A DNA stretch of 64,000 nt, from the NCBI RefSeq assembly GCF_902686445.1, contig NC_062213.1, positions 38,638,741-38,702,740 of the forward strand, read 5' to 3'. Position numbers and translations under genes: made by a program. Origin of the DNA: Sciurus carolinensis. Taxonomy: Eukaryota; Chordata; Mammalia; Rodentia; Sciuridae. The notes below the pieces were generated by a model. It was given only the letters and a program-made list of their open reading frames with translations, did no database searches and was not told the DNA's origin. Below are positions 1-10,964 of the stretch, piece after piece (within the stretch, counting starts at the first letter, position 1; each line of letters starts with the position of its first letter).

Positions 1-100
1 ACCAAAACAAAAAAGAAAGTAAATCTGATCTCACATAGATATGTAAGGAAGAGAAATACTTCAATAGACTTCCCAAATTATTCTTCCTCACTTTATTTTT

Positions 101-178
101 CTGGTGCAGAGGATTGAATGCAGGGCCTTGACTATGCTGGATAAGCACTCTGCCACTGAGCTAAAGCCCCAACCTCTG
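101..178 (-). repeat. ID-type SINE fragment
   Basis: On the minus strand it reads GGGGCTTTAGCTCAGTGGC and onward to CCCTGCATTCAATCC, the tRNA-derived ID core with degenerate A and B boxes. Confidence 0.75.
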
Positions 179-220
179 CTCTTTATACTACAGCAGCACT
201 CAAAAAAAGTGGTTTATTCC

Positions 221-252
221 TTTTTTATTTATTTATTTATTTATTTATTTTA
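221..252. repeat. (TTTA)n microsatellite
   Basis: About seven TTTA units directly before an LTR-like element. Confidence 0.9.
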
Positions 253-253
253 G

Positions 254-655
254 TGTTATGGTTTTATTGTCCCCTAAAAAGCTCATGTGTAACACAATGC
301 AAGAATTTTCAGAGGTGAAATGAGTTATATTATAAAAGTTGTAACAGAATTAGTAGATTAATCCACCTTCATGGGTTAACTAGGCAGTAACTGTAGGAAG
401 GTAGGGTGTGGCTGGAGGAAATAGGTCACTAGGCGTGTGACTCTGGAGTTTATATTTTGTCCTTGGTGAGTGGTTGCCATGTCCAGACTTCCTCTGCCAT
501 GTCCTTCTGCCATAATGTTCTGCCTCACTTCTGACCCAGAGCTATAGAGTCAGCTGAACATGGACTGAATTTTGAATGTGAGACAAAGTAAACTTTTACT
601 TCTCTAAGTTGTTCTTATCGGGTCTTTTGGTCACAGCAACAAAAAAGCTAAAACA
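254..655 (+). mobile_element. MaLR-like solo LTR
   Basis: Starts TGTTATGGTTTTATTGTCCCC and ends AAAAAGCTAAAACA, the same family as the LTRs at 2364 and 3874 (shared GGTAGGGTGTGGCTGGAGGA and TTCTGCCTCAC blocks). No clear target duplication remains. The family name is by resemblance to mammalian MaLR LTRs. Confidence 0.65.
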
Positions 656-759
656 TCCAAACCATATTATGATGCCAAAAGAACCTTGGTACCAAAACAC
701 CATCTACGCGAGCATAGCTTCCCCAGAGAAACTTCTTCCCTCTCACCTTCTGGTCTGTG

Positions 760-890
760 CCCAGACTCAGAGGTCTCAATCCATAGACAGCTGGTTCCAT
801 TCCTAGGGGCTACAGGTAGGCAGGAACAACATGGGGGAAGGGTGTGGTAGAGGGAAGCGGCTCATGTCATGATCAGGAAGCACAGAGAAC
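760..890 (-). mobile_element. fragment of the same LTR family, inverted
   Basis: CAGAGGTCTCAATCCATAGAC and the following GTGGTAGAGGGAAGCGGCTCA block match the minus-oriented LTR at 2364-2795, so this is an inverted partial copy about 100 bases downstream of the first LTR. Confidence 0.55.
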
Positions 891-1433
891 AAGTGGTTTA
901 TTCTTAAAGATTAGTTGCAAAGTAGATGATGAACCCATATCACTACTGGAACTTATATCAATGTTTTCATTCTCTGCTATGAAAATTCATTAGTCTGTTT
1001 TGCTTTTTTTCAAAAAGATGCTTTTTGAATGCATCTTTTGCCCACGTGTAGTTTTGTAACTTCACACATTGCTCTTAAAAGGGGGAGGGGACACTGAATT
1101 ATGTAGATATTCCAAATGTTAATGTTTCATTGAGCACTATCCAAAAATCACATTAGTTATTATCACCACCAACTGCACACACACACACAAAATCTTTAAG
1201 TTGAGAAACTATCAACTTGTAGTGGTAGATTTATAAGTGGAAGATAAAAGTTTTCCAAAATTCTTACTTTTACTTTTTTTTCAGTCACTGGAAAATTACT
1301 CTCCTTTTCTTTGACATAGTCTCAATTTGTACATTTTAAAGAAAGCATTTGCCTAATACTCAAATTTAAATAACCACAATTTGCATATTAGTCCTTTCAA
1401 TAATACCTGGTATGCCATGAAAAAGTTGCTAAA
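891..1433. other. no gene seen; unique AT-rich DNA
   Basis: AT-rich sequence with a short (CA)n run near 1177. No coding or recognisable repeat content. Confidence 0.5.
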
Positions 1434-1640
1434 GTCAGGCCCAGGGGTGCACACCTGAAATCCCAGTGGCTCGGGAGGATGGAGAGTTCAAAGCCAGCCT
1501 CAGCAAAAGTCTGACACTAAGCAACTCAGTGAGACCCTGTCTCTAAATAAAATACAAAAAAAAAAAAAAAAAAAAAAGAATAGACTGAGGATGTGGCTCA
1601 GTGGTCAAGTTCAATCCCTGACTCAATCCCTGGTACCACC
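1434..1640 (+). repeat. B1-ID dimer SINE
   Basis: The left part is B1-like (GTGCACACCTGAAATCCCAG, GAGACCCTGTCTCTAAATAA), followed by an A-run (1556-1577), then an ID-like right part (GGATGTGGCTCAGTGG, CAATCCCTGGTACC). This is the composite SINE typical of squirrels. Confidence 0.85.
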
Positions 1641-2363
1641 TTCCAGCCTCCCCAAAAAAGTTGCTAAGTCAGCTGCAACTCAAACAACTAAACTAATGTT
1701 TTTTTCTGGAGCATTATATTTAGGATTGTAAAAGATATGTTTTTTGTGCACTTCCCACAAAATATTAAAAAGATATGTACTCAATGTTGACATTAATATT
1801 TCAATATTTTTGGACATTATTAAGTAAAAAGAGTTATTCTACTTTAAAAAAGTTATTAGTGTATTACTGATATACAAAAAACCTGCACATATTTAATGCA
1901 TTCAGTTTGATAGGTTTGGACTTATGTGTACACACATGAAATTATCACCACAATAAAGATAATAGACATATTCATCAACTCGGAAGGTTCCTTGCCTTCG
2001 TTTTTTTTTGTTTGTTTGTTTTATAACATGAGATCTACCCTTTTAACAAAAATTTAAATGTTACAATGCAGTATTACTAACTATAAACACTATGTCTAGA
2101 TCCCTAGACTCTGTTCATAATCATAACTGAAACTTGTACTCATTGAACAACAATTCCACATTCCCCCTTTCCTAACCCCAAGCAACAACCAGTTTATTTT
2201 CTGTTCCTATGAGTTTGACAATTTTGGATACCTTATAGAAGTAAGATCATGCGGTCTTTGTCTTCTGTAATTTGCTTATTTCCCTTAGAATAATAAACTC
2301 AAGATTAATCCATGTTGTTACAAATGACAGAATTTCCTTCTTTTGAAGGATGAAGAATATTCC

Positions 2364-2795
2364 TGTTTTAGTCAACTTTTCTGCTTCTGTGACTAAAAAA
2401 CCTGACAAGCATGATTAGGGGAGGAAAAGTTTATTTGGGGCTCATAGTTTCAGAGGTCTCAGTCTATAGACTGCAGGTTTCATTTCTTGGAGCTTGAGAT
2501 GGAATCATGGTGGAAATGTGTGGTGGAAGGAAGTGGCTCACATGATGATCAAGAAGCAGAGAGACTTCACCTGCCAAGCAAAAAATATATACCCCAAAGT
2601 CATGCCTCCAATGCCCACCGCCTCCAGCCACACCCTACCGCTTCAGTTACCACTTAGTTACCACTTAGTTAAACCCTCTCAGGGGATTGATTCACTGATT
2701 GGGTTAAGGCTCCCCTAACCCAATCGTTTCTCCTCTAAACCTTCTTGCTTTGTCTCACACATGAGGTTTTGGGGGACACTTCACAAACCATAACA
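2364..2795 (-). mobile_element. MaLR-like solo LTR with 5-bp target duplication
   Basis: In plus orientation it starts TGTTTTAGTC and ends CCATAACA, so the LTR is on the minus strand with canonical TG...CA ends. It is flanked by ATTCC at 2359-2363 and 2796-2800. A 5-bp duplication fits the ERVL/MaLR class. It contains a short tandem GTTACCACTTA repeat at about 2647-2672. No internal viral genes are present. Confidence 0.8.
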
Positions 2796-3350
2796 ATTCC
2801 ATTGCATTAATCTGCCACATTTCTTTATCTGTTCAACCCTTGTTGGACATTTGATTCCATATTTTAGCTATTGTGAATAATGCTGTAATGAACATGCATA
2901 GTGGCTGTACTATTTTACATTCCCACAAGGTTCTACTTTCTCCACAACCTCACCAACACATTTTATTTTTTAAAAAAATCATAACCTTTCTCATTAGGTA
3001 TAAACTGATATATCACTGTGGTTTTGATGTACATTTCTCTGATGATGAGCACATTTTCATATACCTGTTTGCTATTTGTGTGCCTTCTCTGGAGAGATGC
3101 CAATTTAAATACTTTTAAATCAGTTTTTTTCCCTATTTGGGTTGTAGGAATTTCATATGTATTATGGATATCAGCCTCTCATCAGATGTATGGTTTGCAA
3201 ATATGTCCTGACACACTCAGAAGCTTCTTAATCTTAGGTATTTCTTAATTCAATCAAGTTGGCAATTCAGATTAACCGTTATATCTACTTATCTATTTTG
3301 CTTTCATTGCCTGTGCTTTTGGTGTTGTATGTAAGGTGCCTTTTAATTCT

Positions 3351-3532
3351 TGTAATGGTTTGGATCTTGAATATATCCCCAAAGGTCAGGGGAGAATTGA
3401 ATTGAATCCTCAAATAATGGTGCAATTAGGAGGTGGAGGAACCTTTAGGAGGAGGAGCCTCCTGGAAGAAAGTTAGAATCCTGGGATCATGCCCTTGAAG
3501 AGAAGAGGATATTGGAAACCTTGCCCCCTTTC

Positions 3533-3574
<42 letters not shown>

Positions 3575-3798
3575 CCTCTCTCTTTCTCTCTTTTTCTCTT
3601 TCTCTGCTTCCCAGCTACCATGAGGTTAACAGATTTGCTCCACCACATTCTCCCCACATGACTTTCTACCTTATTCCAGGCCACAGTGAGAGGCCATCTA
3701 GCCATGGACTAAGACTTGTGGAACCATGAACCAAAATAAACCTTTCCTCCTATTAAGTTGTTTATCTTTGGTATTTTGTCATAGAGAAAGCTGACACA
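3351..3798 (+). mobile_element. solo LTR with (CT)n tract and 5-bp target duplication
   Basis: Starts TGTAATGGTTTGGATC and ends GAAAGCTGACACA, flanked by ATTCT at 3346-3350 and 3799-3803. A pyrimidine-rich (CT)n stretch (3537-3604) lies in the middle and a poly(A)-signal-like CCAAAATAAACC near the end. MaLR/MT-like by structure; a different subfamily from the LTR at 3874. Confidence 0.78.
3537..3604. repeat. (CT)n microsatellite inside LTR
   Basis: Mostly TC dinucleotides with CCCC and TTTT interruptions. Confidence 0.95.
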
Positions 3799-3873
3799 AT
3801 TCTTTTGGTTATTTCTGTTACTATACAGAAGCTTTTTAGTTTGAGGTAGCCCCACTGTATTAGTCAGGATTCT

Positions 3874-4332
3874 TGTTATAGTTTAGATATGAGGTGTCCT
3901 TCAAAAGCTCACATGTAAGACAATGCAATAAAGTTCAGAAGTGAAATGATTGGGTTATGAGAGCCTAAACTTAATCATTAACCTACTGATAGGGATTAAA
4001 TGGGCAGTAACTATAGACAGGTAGGGTGTGGCTGGAGGAGATAGGTCATTGGGGGCATGCCTTTGGAATATATATTTTGCTGGTGAATGGAACACTCTTT
4101 CTTCTTCCTAGTGTATGGAATGCTATCTCTTCTTCCTGGTGCCATGTCTGAGTTGCTTTCCTCTGCCATGCCCTTCCACCTTGATTTTCTGCCTCACCTT
4201 GGGTTCAAAGTAATAGAGTTGCCTACTTATGAACTGAGACCTCTGAAACCATGAGACCCAATAAATTTTTTCTCCTCCATGTTGTTCTTGTCAGGTCTTT
4301 TGGTCACAACAATGAAAAAGCTGACTAAAACA
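3874..4332 (+). mobile_element. MaLR-like solo LTR
   Basis: Starts TGTTATAGTTTAGATATGAG and ends GCTGACTAAAACA. Flanks ATTCT (3869-3873) and GTTCT (4333-4337) look like a 5-bp duplication with one change. It is inserted into an older repeat (TATTAGTCAGGATTCT...TCTCTAAAAA). Confidence 0.75.
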
Positions 4333-4880
4333 GTTCTCTAAAAATTCCCTTTTTATAATAAATATATTATTATGTATGTGATTATATATATTTATTATAA
4401 AAAAAGAATTTATTAGATTGGCTTGCACAACCAGAAACTGAATAGTCACACAATGGTCATCTGCAGGCTGGAGAGCTGGAGGAGCCAGTTTCTGCTCAGC
4501 CCAAGAAGCTGAAGCCTCAGAACAAGAGGGACCAAGAATGCAACCCCACTGCAAGACCAAAGACCTGGAAACTACCTGGAGAGTTGCTGGTCAGCATCTT
4601 CTTTGAAAGAGTAAATAAGTTAGAGTCTGATGTCCTAGGTGATTCCAGCAGCAATCAAAGTGCCTGCTCAAAAAGAATCAAGTTTGTGTCTGCTTCTGCT
4701 TCCTTATTCTTCCACCTTTTAGTTCCATCCAGGCTTCCAACCCATTGGTCTGTGCTGCCCACGTTCGAGTGAGTTTCCTCTCAGTTTGCTGTCCCATATG
4801 CCAATCATTCCTAGAAACACCCTCATTGACACACTCGGAAGCCTCTTCATCTTAGGTATTGCTTAATACAATCAAGTTGG
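4333..4880. repeat. older interspersed repeat hosting the LTR at 3874
   Basis: Begins with the well-known AGTCAGGATTCTCTAG-type end (3857-3873, split by the LTR) and runs through TGGTCATCTGCAGGCTGGAG and CACCCTCATTGACACACTC to AATCAAGTTGGCAATTCAGA. It resembles the repeat at 31632-32100. Family not named with confidence. Confidence 0.5.
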
Positions 4881-5394
4881 CAATTCAGATTAACCATTAC
4901 ACCTACTTATCTAGTTTGCTTTCATTACTTGTGCTTTTGGTGTCGGACCCAAGAAATAATTGGCAAGACCAATGTCAAGAAAATGTTCCTGAATGTTTTC
5001 ATCTTGAAATATTACAATTTCAGTTCTTATGTTTAAGTCTTTAATCCATTTTGAGTTGATTTCTATGTATGACAAAAGGTAGGAATGCAATTTCCTTCTT
5101 TTGCCCGTGGATAATCAATTTCCCAACACCTTTTGTTGTGGAGATTATTCTTATTATTCTAAGCACTCTGGTTGAATATCAGTTGACTACATATGTGTGG
5201 ACTTATTTCTAGGCTCTCTGTTCTATAACATTGTTCTGGCTTCTGCCAGTATCATACTCTTTAAATTAAGGTAGTTTTGTAATATATTTTGAAATCAGGA
5301 AGCATGATGCTTCTACAGTTGTTCTTCCTCCTCAAGATCACTTTTACTATTCTGGATCATTGATTGTACCATATGAATTTTAGGAGACATTATA

Positions 5395-6900
5395 ATTGAT
5401 ACCATAGAAATAAAAATGATTGATTTTAAGAGACTACTATGAAAAATTACACTGCTAACAACTGCATAACCTAGAAGAAATTGTGAATTCCTAGAAACAT
5501 GAAATATAACAAGACAGAATAATGAAGAAATAGAAAAACTGAGTAGACCCATATCAAGCAAGGAATCAAAAATTAAATTACCACCACCACAAAAAATAAA
5601 ACAGAAAACCTCAGAACCTGACAGCTTCAACTATGAATTCTATTAAATTGTTAAAGAAGGACTAACCCAGTCCTTCTCAAACTTTTCCAAAAACCTGAAG
5701 AGTAGAGAACATTTCCAAACTCATTTTCTGAGGCCATCATTACCCTGATAGCAAAGACAAAAATACCACAAGAAAAGAAAATCACACACTAATATCCTGA
5801 TGAAAATAGACGCAAAACACCAAAAAACCAAATTAAACAACACATTGGAAGCATCATACTCTGTGTTCATGTGGGATTTATCCCTATGATGTAAGGATAG
5901 TTCAATATTCACTAATAAATAAAAATGAACTGGGTGCAGTGATGCAAGCCTGTAATCCCAGCAGTTTGGGAGACTGAGGCAGGAGGATTGTGAATTCAGG
6001 GCCAGACTCAGCAATTTAGCAAGGCCCTCAGCAACTCAGTGAGACCCTGTATCTAAATAAAATATTAAAAAGATCTGGGGATGTGGCTCAGTGGTTAAGT
6101 ACCCCTGGGTTCAATCCCCAGTACCAAAATAAATAAATAAACAAACAAACATGATATGCCACAGTAATAAAATGAATAATAAAATATCACATGATCATTT
6201 CAGTTGATGCAGAAAAAAATTGATAAAATTGAACATCCTTTCATGATTGAAAAAGAACATTCAACTTGATTTAGGCAGAATGTACTTCAGTGTAACACAA
6301 AGCACACATGATAAGCCTACAGTTATCATCATATTCAATGATGAAAAACTGAAAGCCTTTCCTCTAAGATCAGGAGCAAAACAAAGATGTTGACTCTTAT
6401 CACTTCTATTCAACACAGTATTGGAAGTTCTAGCCAGAGCAATGGGCAATAAAAAGAAATAAAAAACTTTAAAAGAAGAAAGAAAGAAGATAAATCATCT
6501 CTTTTTGCAGATAACAGGAGCTTACATGTAGAAACCCTAAATATTGCACAAAAAACAGAGCTAATAAATGAATTCAACAAAGTTACAGGATGCATATTAA
6601 CACACAAAAATCAGTGCACTTTTCTACAATGACAACAAACTTTCCATAAATTAAATTAACACAAAAATCCATTTACAAGAGCATTAAAAAGAATAAAACA
6701 CTTAGAAATAAACAGCTAAGGATGTGAAAAACATACACACTGAAAACTACAAACATTGATGAAAGAAATTGGAGAAGACACAAATAAATAACAAGACGTC
6801 CCATGTTCATGGATAGGAAAACTGACATCATTAAAATGTCTATACTGTAAAAAATGTTCTAAACATTCAATGCTCTTCCCATCAAAATGCCAATGGCTTC
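5395..6900 (+). mobile_element. old L1, inverted 5' segment (ORF2 reverse-transcriptase region)
   Basis: Sense ORF2 sequence with many stops (AAGAGACTACTATGAAAAA, GAAGAAATAGAAAAACTGAG, CATTACCCTGATAGCAAAGA, ending ATCAAAATGCCAATGGC). Its downstream end is followed in the L1 map by the start of the antisense segment left of 5392, so both come from one insertion. A SINE splits it at 5929-6150. Confidence 0.8.
5929..6150 (+). repeat. B1-ID dimer SINE in L1
   Basis: Nearly full length: TGGGTGCAGTGATGCAAGCC, GCCTGTAATCCCAGCAG, then GGGGATGTGGCTCAGTGG and GGTTCAATCCCCAGTACC, with an (AAAT)/(AAAC) tail. Confidence 0.9.
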
Positions 6901-7169
6901 TCTTTTTTTTCTTCTGTGTGCAAGTGTGGGACAGTGAGGAATATAATCATTTTGACACCACTTCCTTGATACATACAAGCCAGCAGTTTTACCCACCATT
7001 GCATTAGCATCATCAGTCTACAAATGTCAAGAAAGAAAAAGTCAAATAAATCCTAGTGTTACAGTGAAAACAGTTTGGACCTTGTAAACCCCTTATTAAA
7101 AGGAATCCACAGAGCATTAAGAACCACTGTTCTCTAACAAATTATCTACAACTCACAAATGGGCCATGA
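6901..7169. other. no gene seen; possible hAT/MER fragment
   Basis: Ends in AAGAACCACTGTTCTCTAA, reminiscent of a hAT-type terminal sequence. Too diverged to name. Confidence 0.25.
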
Positions 7170-7400
7170 CAGTTTTATACCACGCTATCTGCCTGGAAAT
7201 TCCTTCTCTTTTCATCTTGCAGAACTCCTACCCATTTTTCAAAGACCCAATTCGAACATGATATTCTTAAAACTGTCCCTGATCCCTTCCTCCTGACCAG
7301 TTATCATTTTGTCTTGCCATGGTGTTTTCTTTGCACTTACCTCTGCTGCAGTACCTAGTGCATCATTTTTGTTTGCATATTTTATTAGATAACTCAATAA
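7170..7400 (+). repeat. L2 fragment
   Basis: CTGCCTGGAAATTCCTTC, AACTCCTACCCATTTTTCAA and CTGTCCCTGATCCCTTCC follow the order of the L2 3' region, including its degenerate coding end. Confidence 0.55.
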
Positions 7401-10400
7401 TTTAATAAGGCTGGAATTTTATTATTACCTACCACAAAATCATGACAATGACTGTCTTTTCTTGTTGTGGGCTGTTTTCAACTGTTTAAACAAAATAGTG
7501 CTGTCGTTTGGCCACTTTGCACGGTACATGGCCATTCAATTCCTGTACAATTGTAGTTCTTAGTCAGATCCCCTTATTTATTTATTATTTTCACATATAT
7601 TCTACAACAAAATAATAATTTACCTATCCAATTCCCATGAAAAGTGTACAGAGAATATAGTATTTTTGGTGAAGTGTTTTGTCTCTTTGTGTCCTTCTTT
7701 TTAAGTTCAAGTAACACTTATTTACTAAATTTTTCCAGTTATCATGAAAAGAAGAAAAAAACTTAAATTTCTTGACAGAATAATAAATTTGCTCATATGA
7801 AAAACACTTTTTTACAGTGATACACTTATTTCATCTGATGATTTTTAAATGGAGAGTTACCAAAATAATCAGTGCATTTTTTATTTTGTATACCATTCAT
7901 TTGTAAGGCTTATTGGCACAAGAGAATATACTTAACAGATTGTGCTTTTAATTGAAGAATTTTTTTTTTTGTCTATTAGGCTATTATAGGCATGGCCCTT
8001 TTATGCCATATGTGTTTGAAATTCCCATCCTGCCAGAAATAAATTTTTTTTTCAAATCAAGAGAATTATCTCTTCTCAGAAAAATATTCTTGTACACAGA
8101 AAAGCAATCATCTCATTAACTAGAATGTGAAATGAGACAAATGACAGAACAAACAAGGAACAAACACATTGTCATACAGGAAGAATGTGCTTGCGTGCAA
8201 GAGCTTATGCATTACTGCTGCTAAGACAAATAATTTGATGTATCAACAAAAAGTAACATACTGTGTGAAATATTTTATAAATGTGTGTGGGGGTGTATGC
8301 GTTTGAAGAATGGCTATTCTTGTTGGTAAGTCATTATTATATTTCAACCTAAGGAGAATGACTGTTTTAATTCAGATATAATTCAGCAAAGACAACTGTG
8401 TAATCATTATAGCCATCAACGAACTGATTCATGTGCAATTGGTCCAAAAGTTACAAAAGCTGTTTTCTGAGTTCTTGTTTGTACCCACCATCTTAAGATT
8501 ACATCAGAATTAAAGCATGCAGGACTTGAACTGACTTCAAAGACTAAACTTAGACTTCTAGCTAGTTTAGCTTTTTTTCTTTTATTGGTTTATGTTTTCC
8601 ATTTGGCTCCCATATCCTGTTCTAGCTTGATGCCCCTTCTAGAATTTCATTTACAAATCTTACAACTCTGGTTGGTGAAACATACTAATTAATATTGTTG
8701 TGGAGGCTGAAGATTTTAGCAATCTCATGACTTCTGCTTGGAAAAATATCTGCTGTTTTTCCACTCCTGTTTAGCACCATATTGAACACAGCAAAATGTA
8801 TCTTTCATGAAATTCTAAATGCATTTAATCAAAATGCATTTAATCAAAATGCACTCAAGGAGGACTGTTTATTATCTGTTGACAATGCTATTAATCATAA
8901 AATCCAAACCTTTCAATGCAACAGAAATAAAAAATCTACTTTTTCTTAATTGGATTTTTTTTCAAGCAAAATGATAAAGTAAAAACAGGCCATTTTATGT
9001 TTTCTAAAAGTTCCAAGTAATGCTTAAGCAACAATGTTCCAGCTTTTAAAAACAGGCAATTCTATAGGCTTTGTAAATTTCTTATGATAATATTAAGTAA
9101 TATTAATTTAAGGGACAAACTCCAGTTCCATAGGTTTTTGACTTGCCTGACAACCCTGTAGAGCTCACCAAGTTCCTATTTGAAACTTTGTGCTTGAAGA
9201 AACTCTATATGGGCCCAACTATGCAACAGATTTGGGTTAGTGTGATGGTACCTATATCACATTTTACTTGGAATTGAATAAACCTACGATTACTTGTGTT
9301 AATTTACCTTCCAAGTTTATAGCAGATCTGTGTGGTGCTGCATATTTTTGGTGATTTCCTAGATCAGTTCATCTGTAGGCCATCTTCTGATGATGTTAGT
9401 AAATGTCATTTTAGTGTTTCTGAGCAGCATATGGAGTCCACACTTCTAGTAGGTTTTAAATCTTTGAAAGAATAGTTGGGTGTTCTATGAGCACTCTGTT
9501 TTGTAGATCATGAGATTATAGTTCAGTTTCTAGCTCTTAGATTTCCTCCACTCCAGATGAGTGAGAATGAGAAAAAGACAAACTACTCCTGAAACTCAAA
9601 ATTCACTGAGGCGGGATAGCAGTCCTGTTGTGTTGGCTAACTTGCCTACATTTGTTGGCTATCTATAAACAAGGGAAGATGGAAAGGATGCTTTGTGACT
9701 CTGTGCTGTAGATTTAGCAATTTACACTGCCAATTTCAAAGCTCTATTTTTCCAGGTTCTCTTATTGTCCAAATCCTCGTGTATTTGAAAGCTTTATGTG
9801 TCCCTGGAGACCTTCTGATGAATGTGATTCCACCATACTTCCAAGAACCTGGAGATCCAGGATTAGCTAGTGAAAAGATAATTTATAGTGCATTTGCCCT
9901 GAGTTCTGATGGGCAGTATTCGTTAATGTAGCCCCAGTGTTTTGTCTAATGTGTATATGCGCAAACACAAAGGAATGACAAGTTGGTTCCAAAACAATAA
10001 TTTTTTAAAAAGTACAAGGAAAAAAACCTGCATGTGGCTTCCTTAAGATTGTCTTTCCTCAAAATTTAAAAATATCTTTTCCAACATGGCATGCTCCAAA
10101 TTTTCTAACATTTAATTGAAAGTTTATTTTGAAAAATAGAGAAGTATAATTCAGAAGTGTATTCACAGGTTTCTACTCCTAAAACACCTGTCACAATTGT
10201 CAGGTGCTTCACATTATGCTGTTGGTATCCATATTCCTATTTTACTAAAGGGAGTACAAAGGAAGGCCCCAAATGACAACATGTGTTGCTTATATTCTTT
10301 TTCACATTCTTATGCAAAGTGAATGACAAAGTTATGATATCAGAACTAATAACATCTAAATTTTCTTATCGTAGTGATGGCTATGATGATGATGATGATG

Positions 10401-10407
10401 ATTGTTG
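7401..10407. other. repeat-poor AT-rich intergenic block
   Basis: About 3 kb with no SINE, LTR or L1 that I recognise and no convincing coding sequence. A 15-base unit (AATGCATTTAATCAA) is repeated in tandem at 8817-8850. It ends with a short (GAT)n run at 10384-10401. In such repeat-laden surroundings the block may hold conserved regulatory DNA. Confidence 0.5.
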
Positions 10408-10426
10408 ACATTTATTAAGCAATTTT

Positions 10427-10607
10427 TTCCTGGTACCAGGGATTGAACCCAGGGGTGCTCTACCACTGAACCACATCCCCAGCCCTTTTTATTTTTTATT
10501 TTGAGACAGGGTCTCACTAAGTTGCTGAGGTTGACTTAGAACTTGTGATCCTCCTGCTTCAGCTTCCCTAGTCTCAGGGATTACAGGTATGTGCCACCCT
10601 GCCAGGG
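10427..10607 (-). repeat. B1-ID dimer SINE with 14-bp target duplication
   Basis: Reads on the minus strand as B1 part (GTAATCCCTGAGACTAGGG) then ID part (GGGGATGTGGTTCAGTGG). Flanked by TATTAAGCAATTTT at 10413-10426 and 10608-10621. Confidence 0.9.
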
Positions 10608-10964
10608 TATTAAGCAATTTTCAGGTACAAAGCTGTTTTAGGTATTCCTCAAAAATTCAGTTGCCATAACCAATAGGGCCAGGGTCAAGGATGTGGCTGG
10701 CATGGTTGGCAGAGGTAGGGTTCAGGAGATGCCCTATGTGGTTAGGAGATTGATCATATACAAGAAGATTGACAAAATAACACATTGAGGAAAACAGCAG
10801 CCTCACTGTTATAGGAGGGAGTTACAAAGAAATGTGAGACTAAATCTTGGGGGATTCGATTGAATTGGAATTACTGGTGTCAACTCATGGTTTCTGTAGT
10901 TTCGAATATCTCATTATGAGCTACTTACTAATTGTTAATGAGTTAAAGACATTAATTTACAGTG

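Larger units (their letters stand above)
1865..5392 (-). mobile_element. old L1, 3' half (3'UTR and ORF2 end), antisense
   Basis: Degenerate L1 3'UTR and ORF2 C-terminal sequence in minus orientation (for example CATTCCCACAAGG, GCAGAAGCTTTTTAGTTTG-like and TGGTGTCGGACCCAAGAAAT). It is interrupted by three LTRs (2364-2795, 3351-3798, 3874-4332) and by an older repeat. With 5395-6900 it forms one inverted element. Confidence 0.8.

Noticed and set aside
3537..3604. CRISPR-like or promoter pyrimidine repeat
   Set aside because: Simple (CT)n microsatellite inside a solo LTR; no spacers.
5721..6014. 97-codon minus-strand frame
   Set aside because: Antisense of a SINE and L1.
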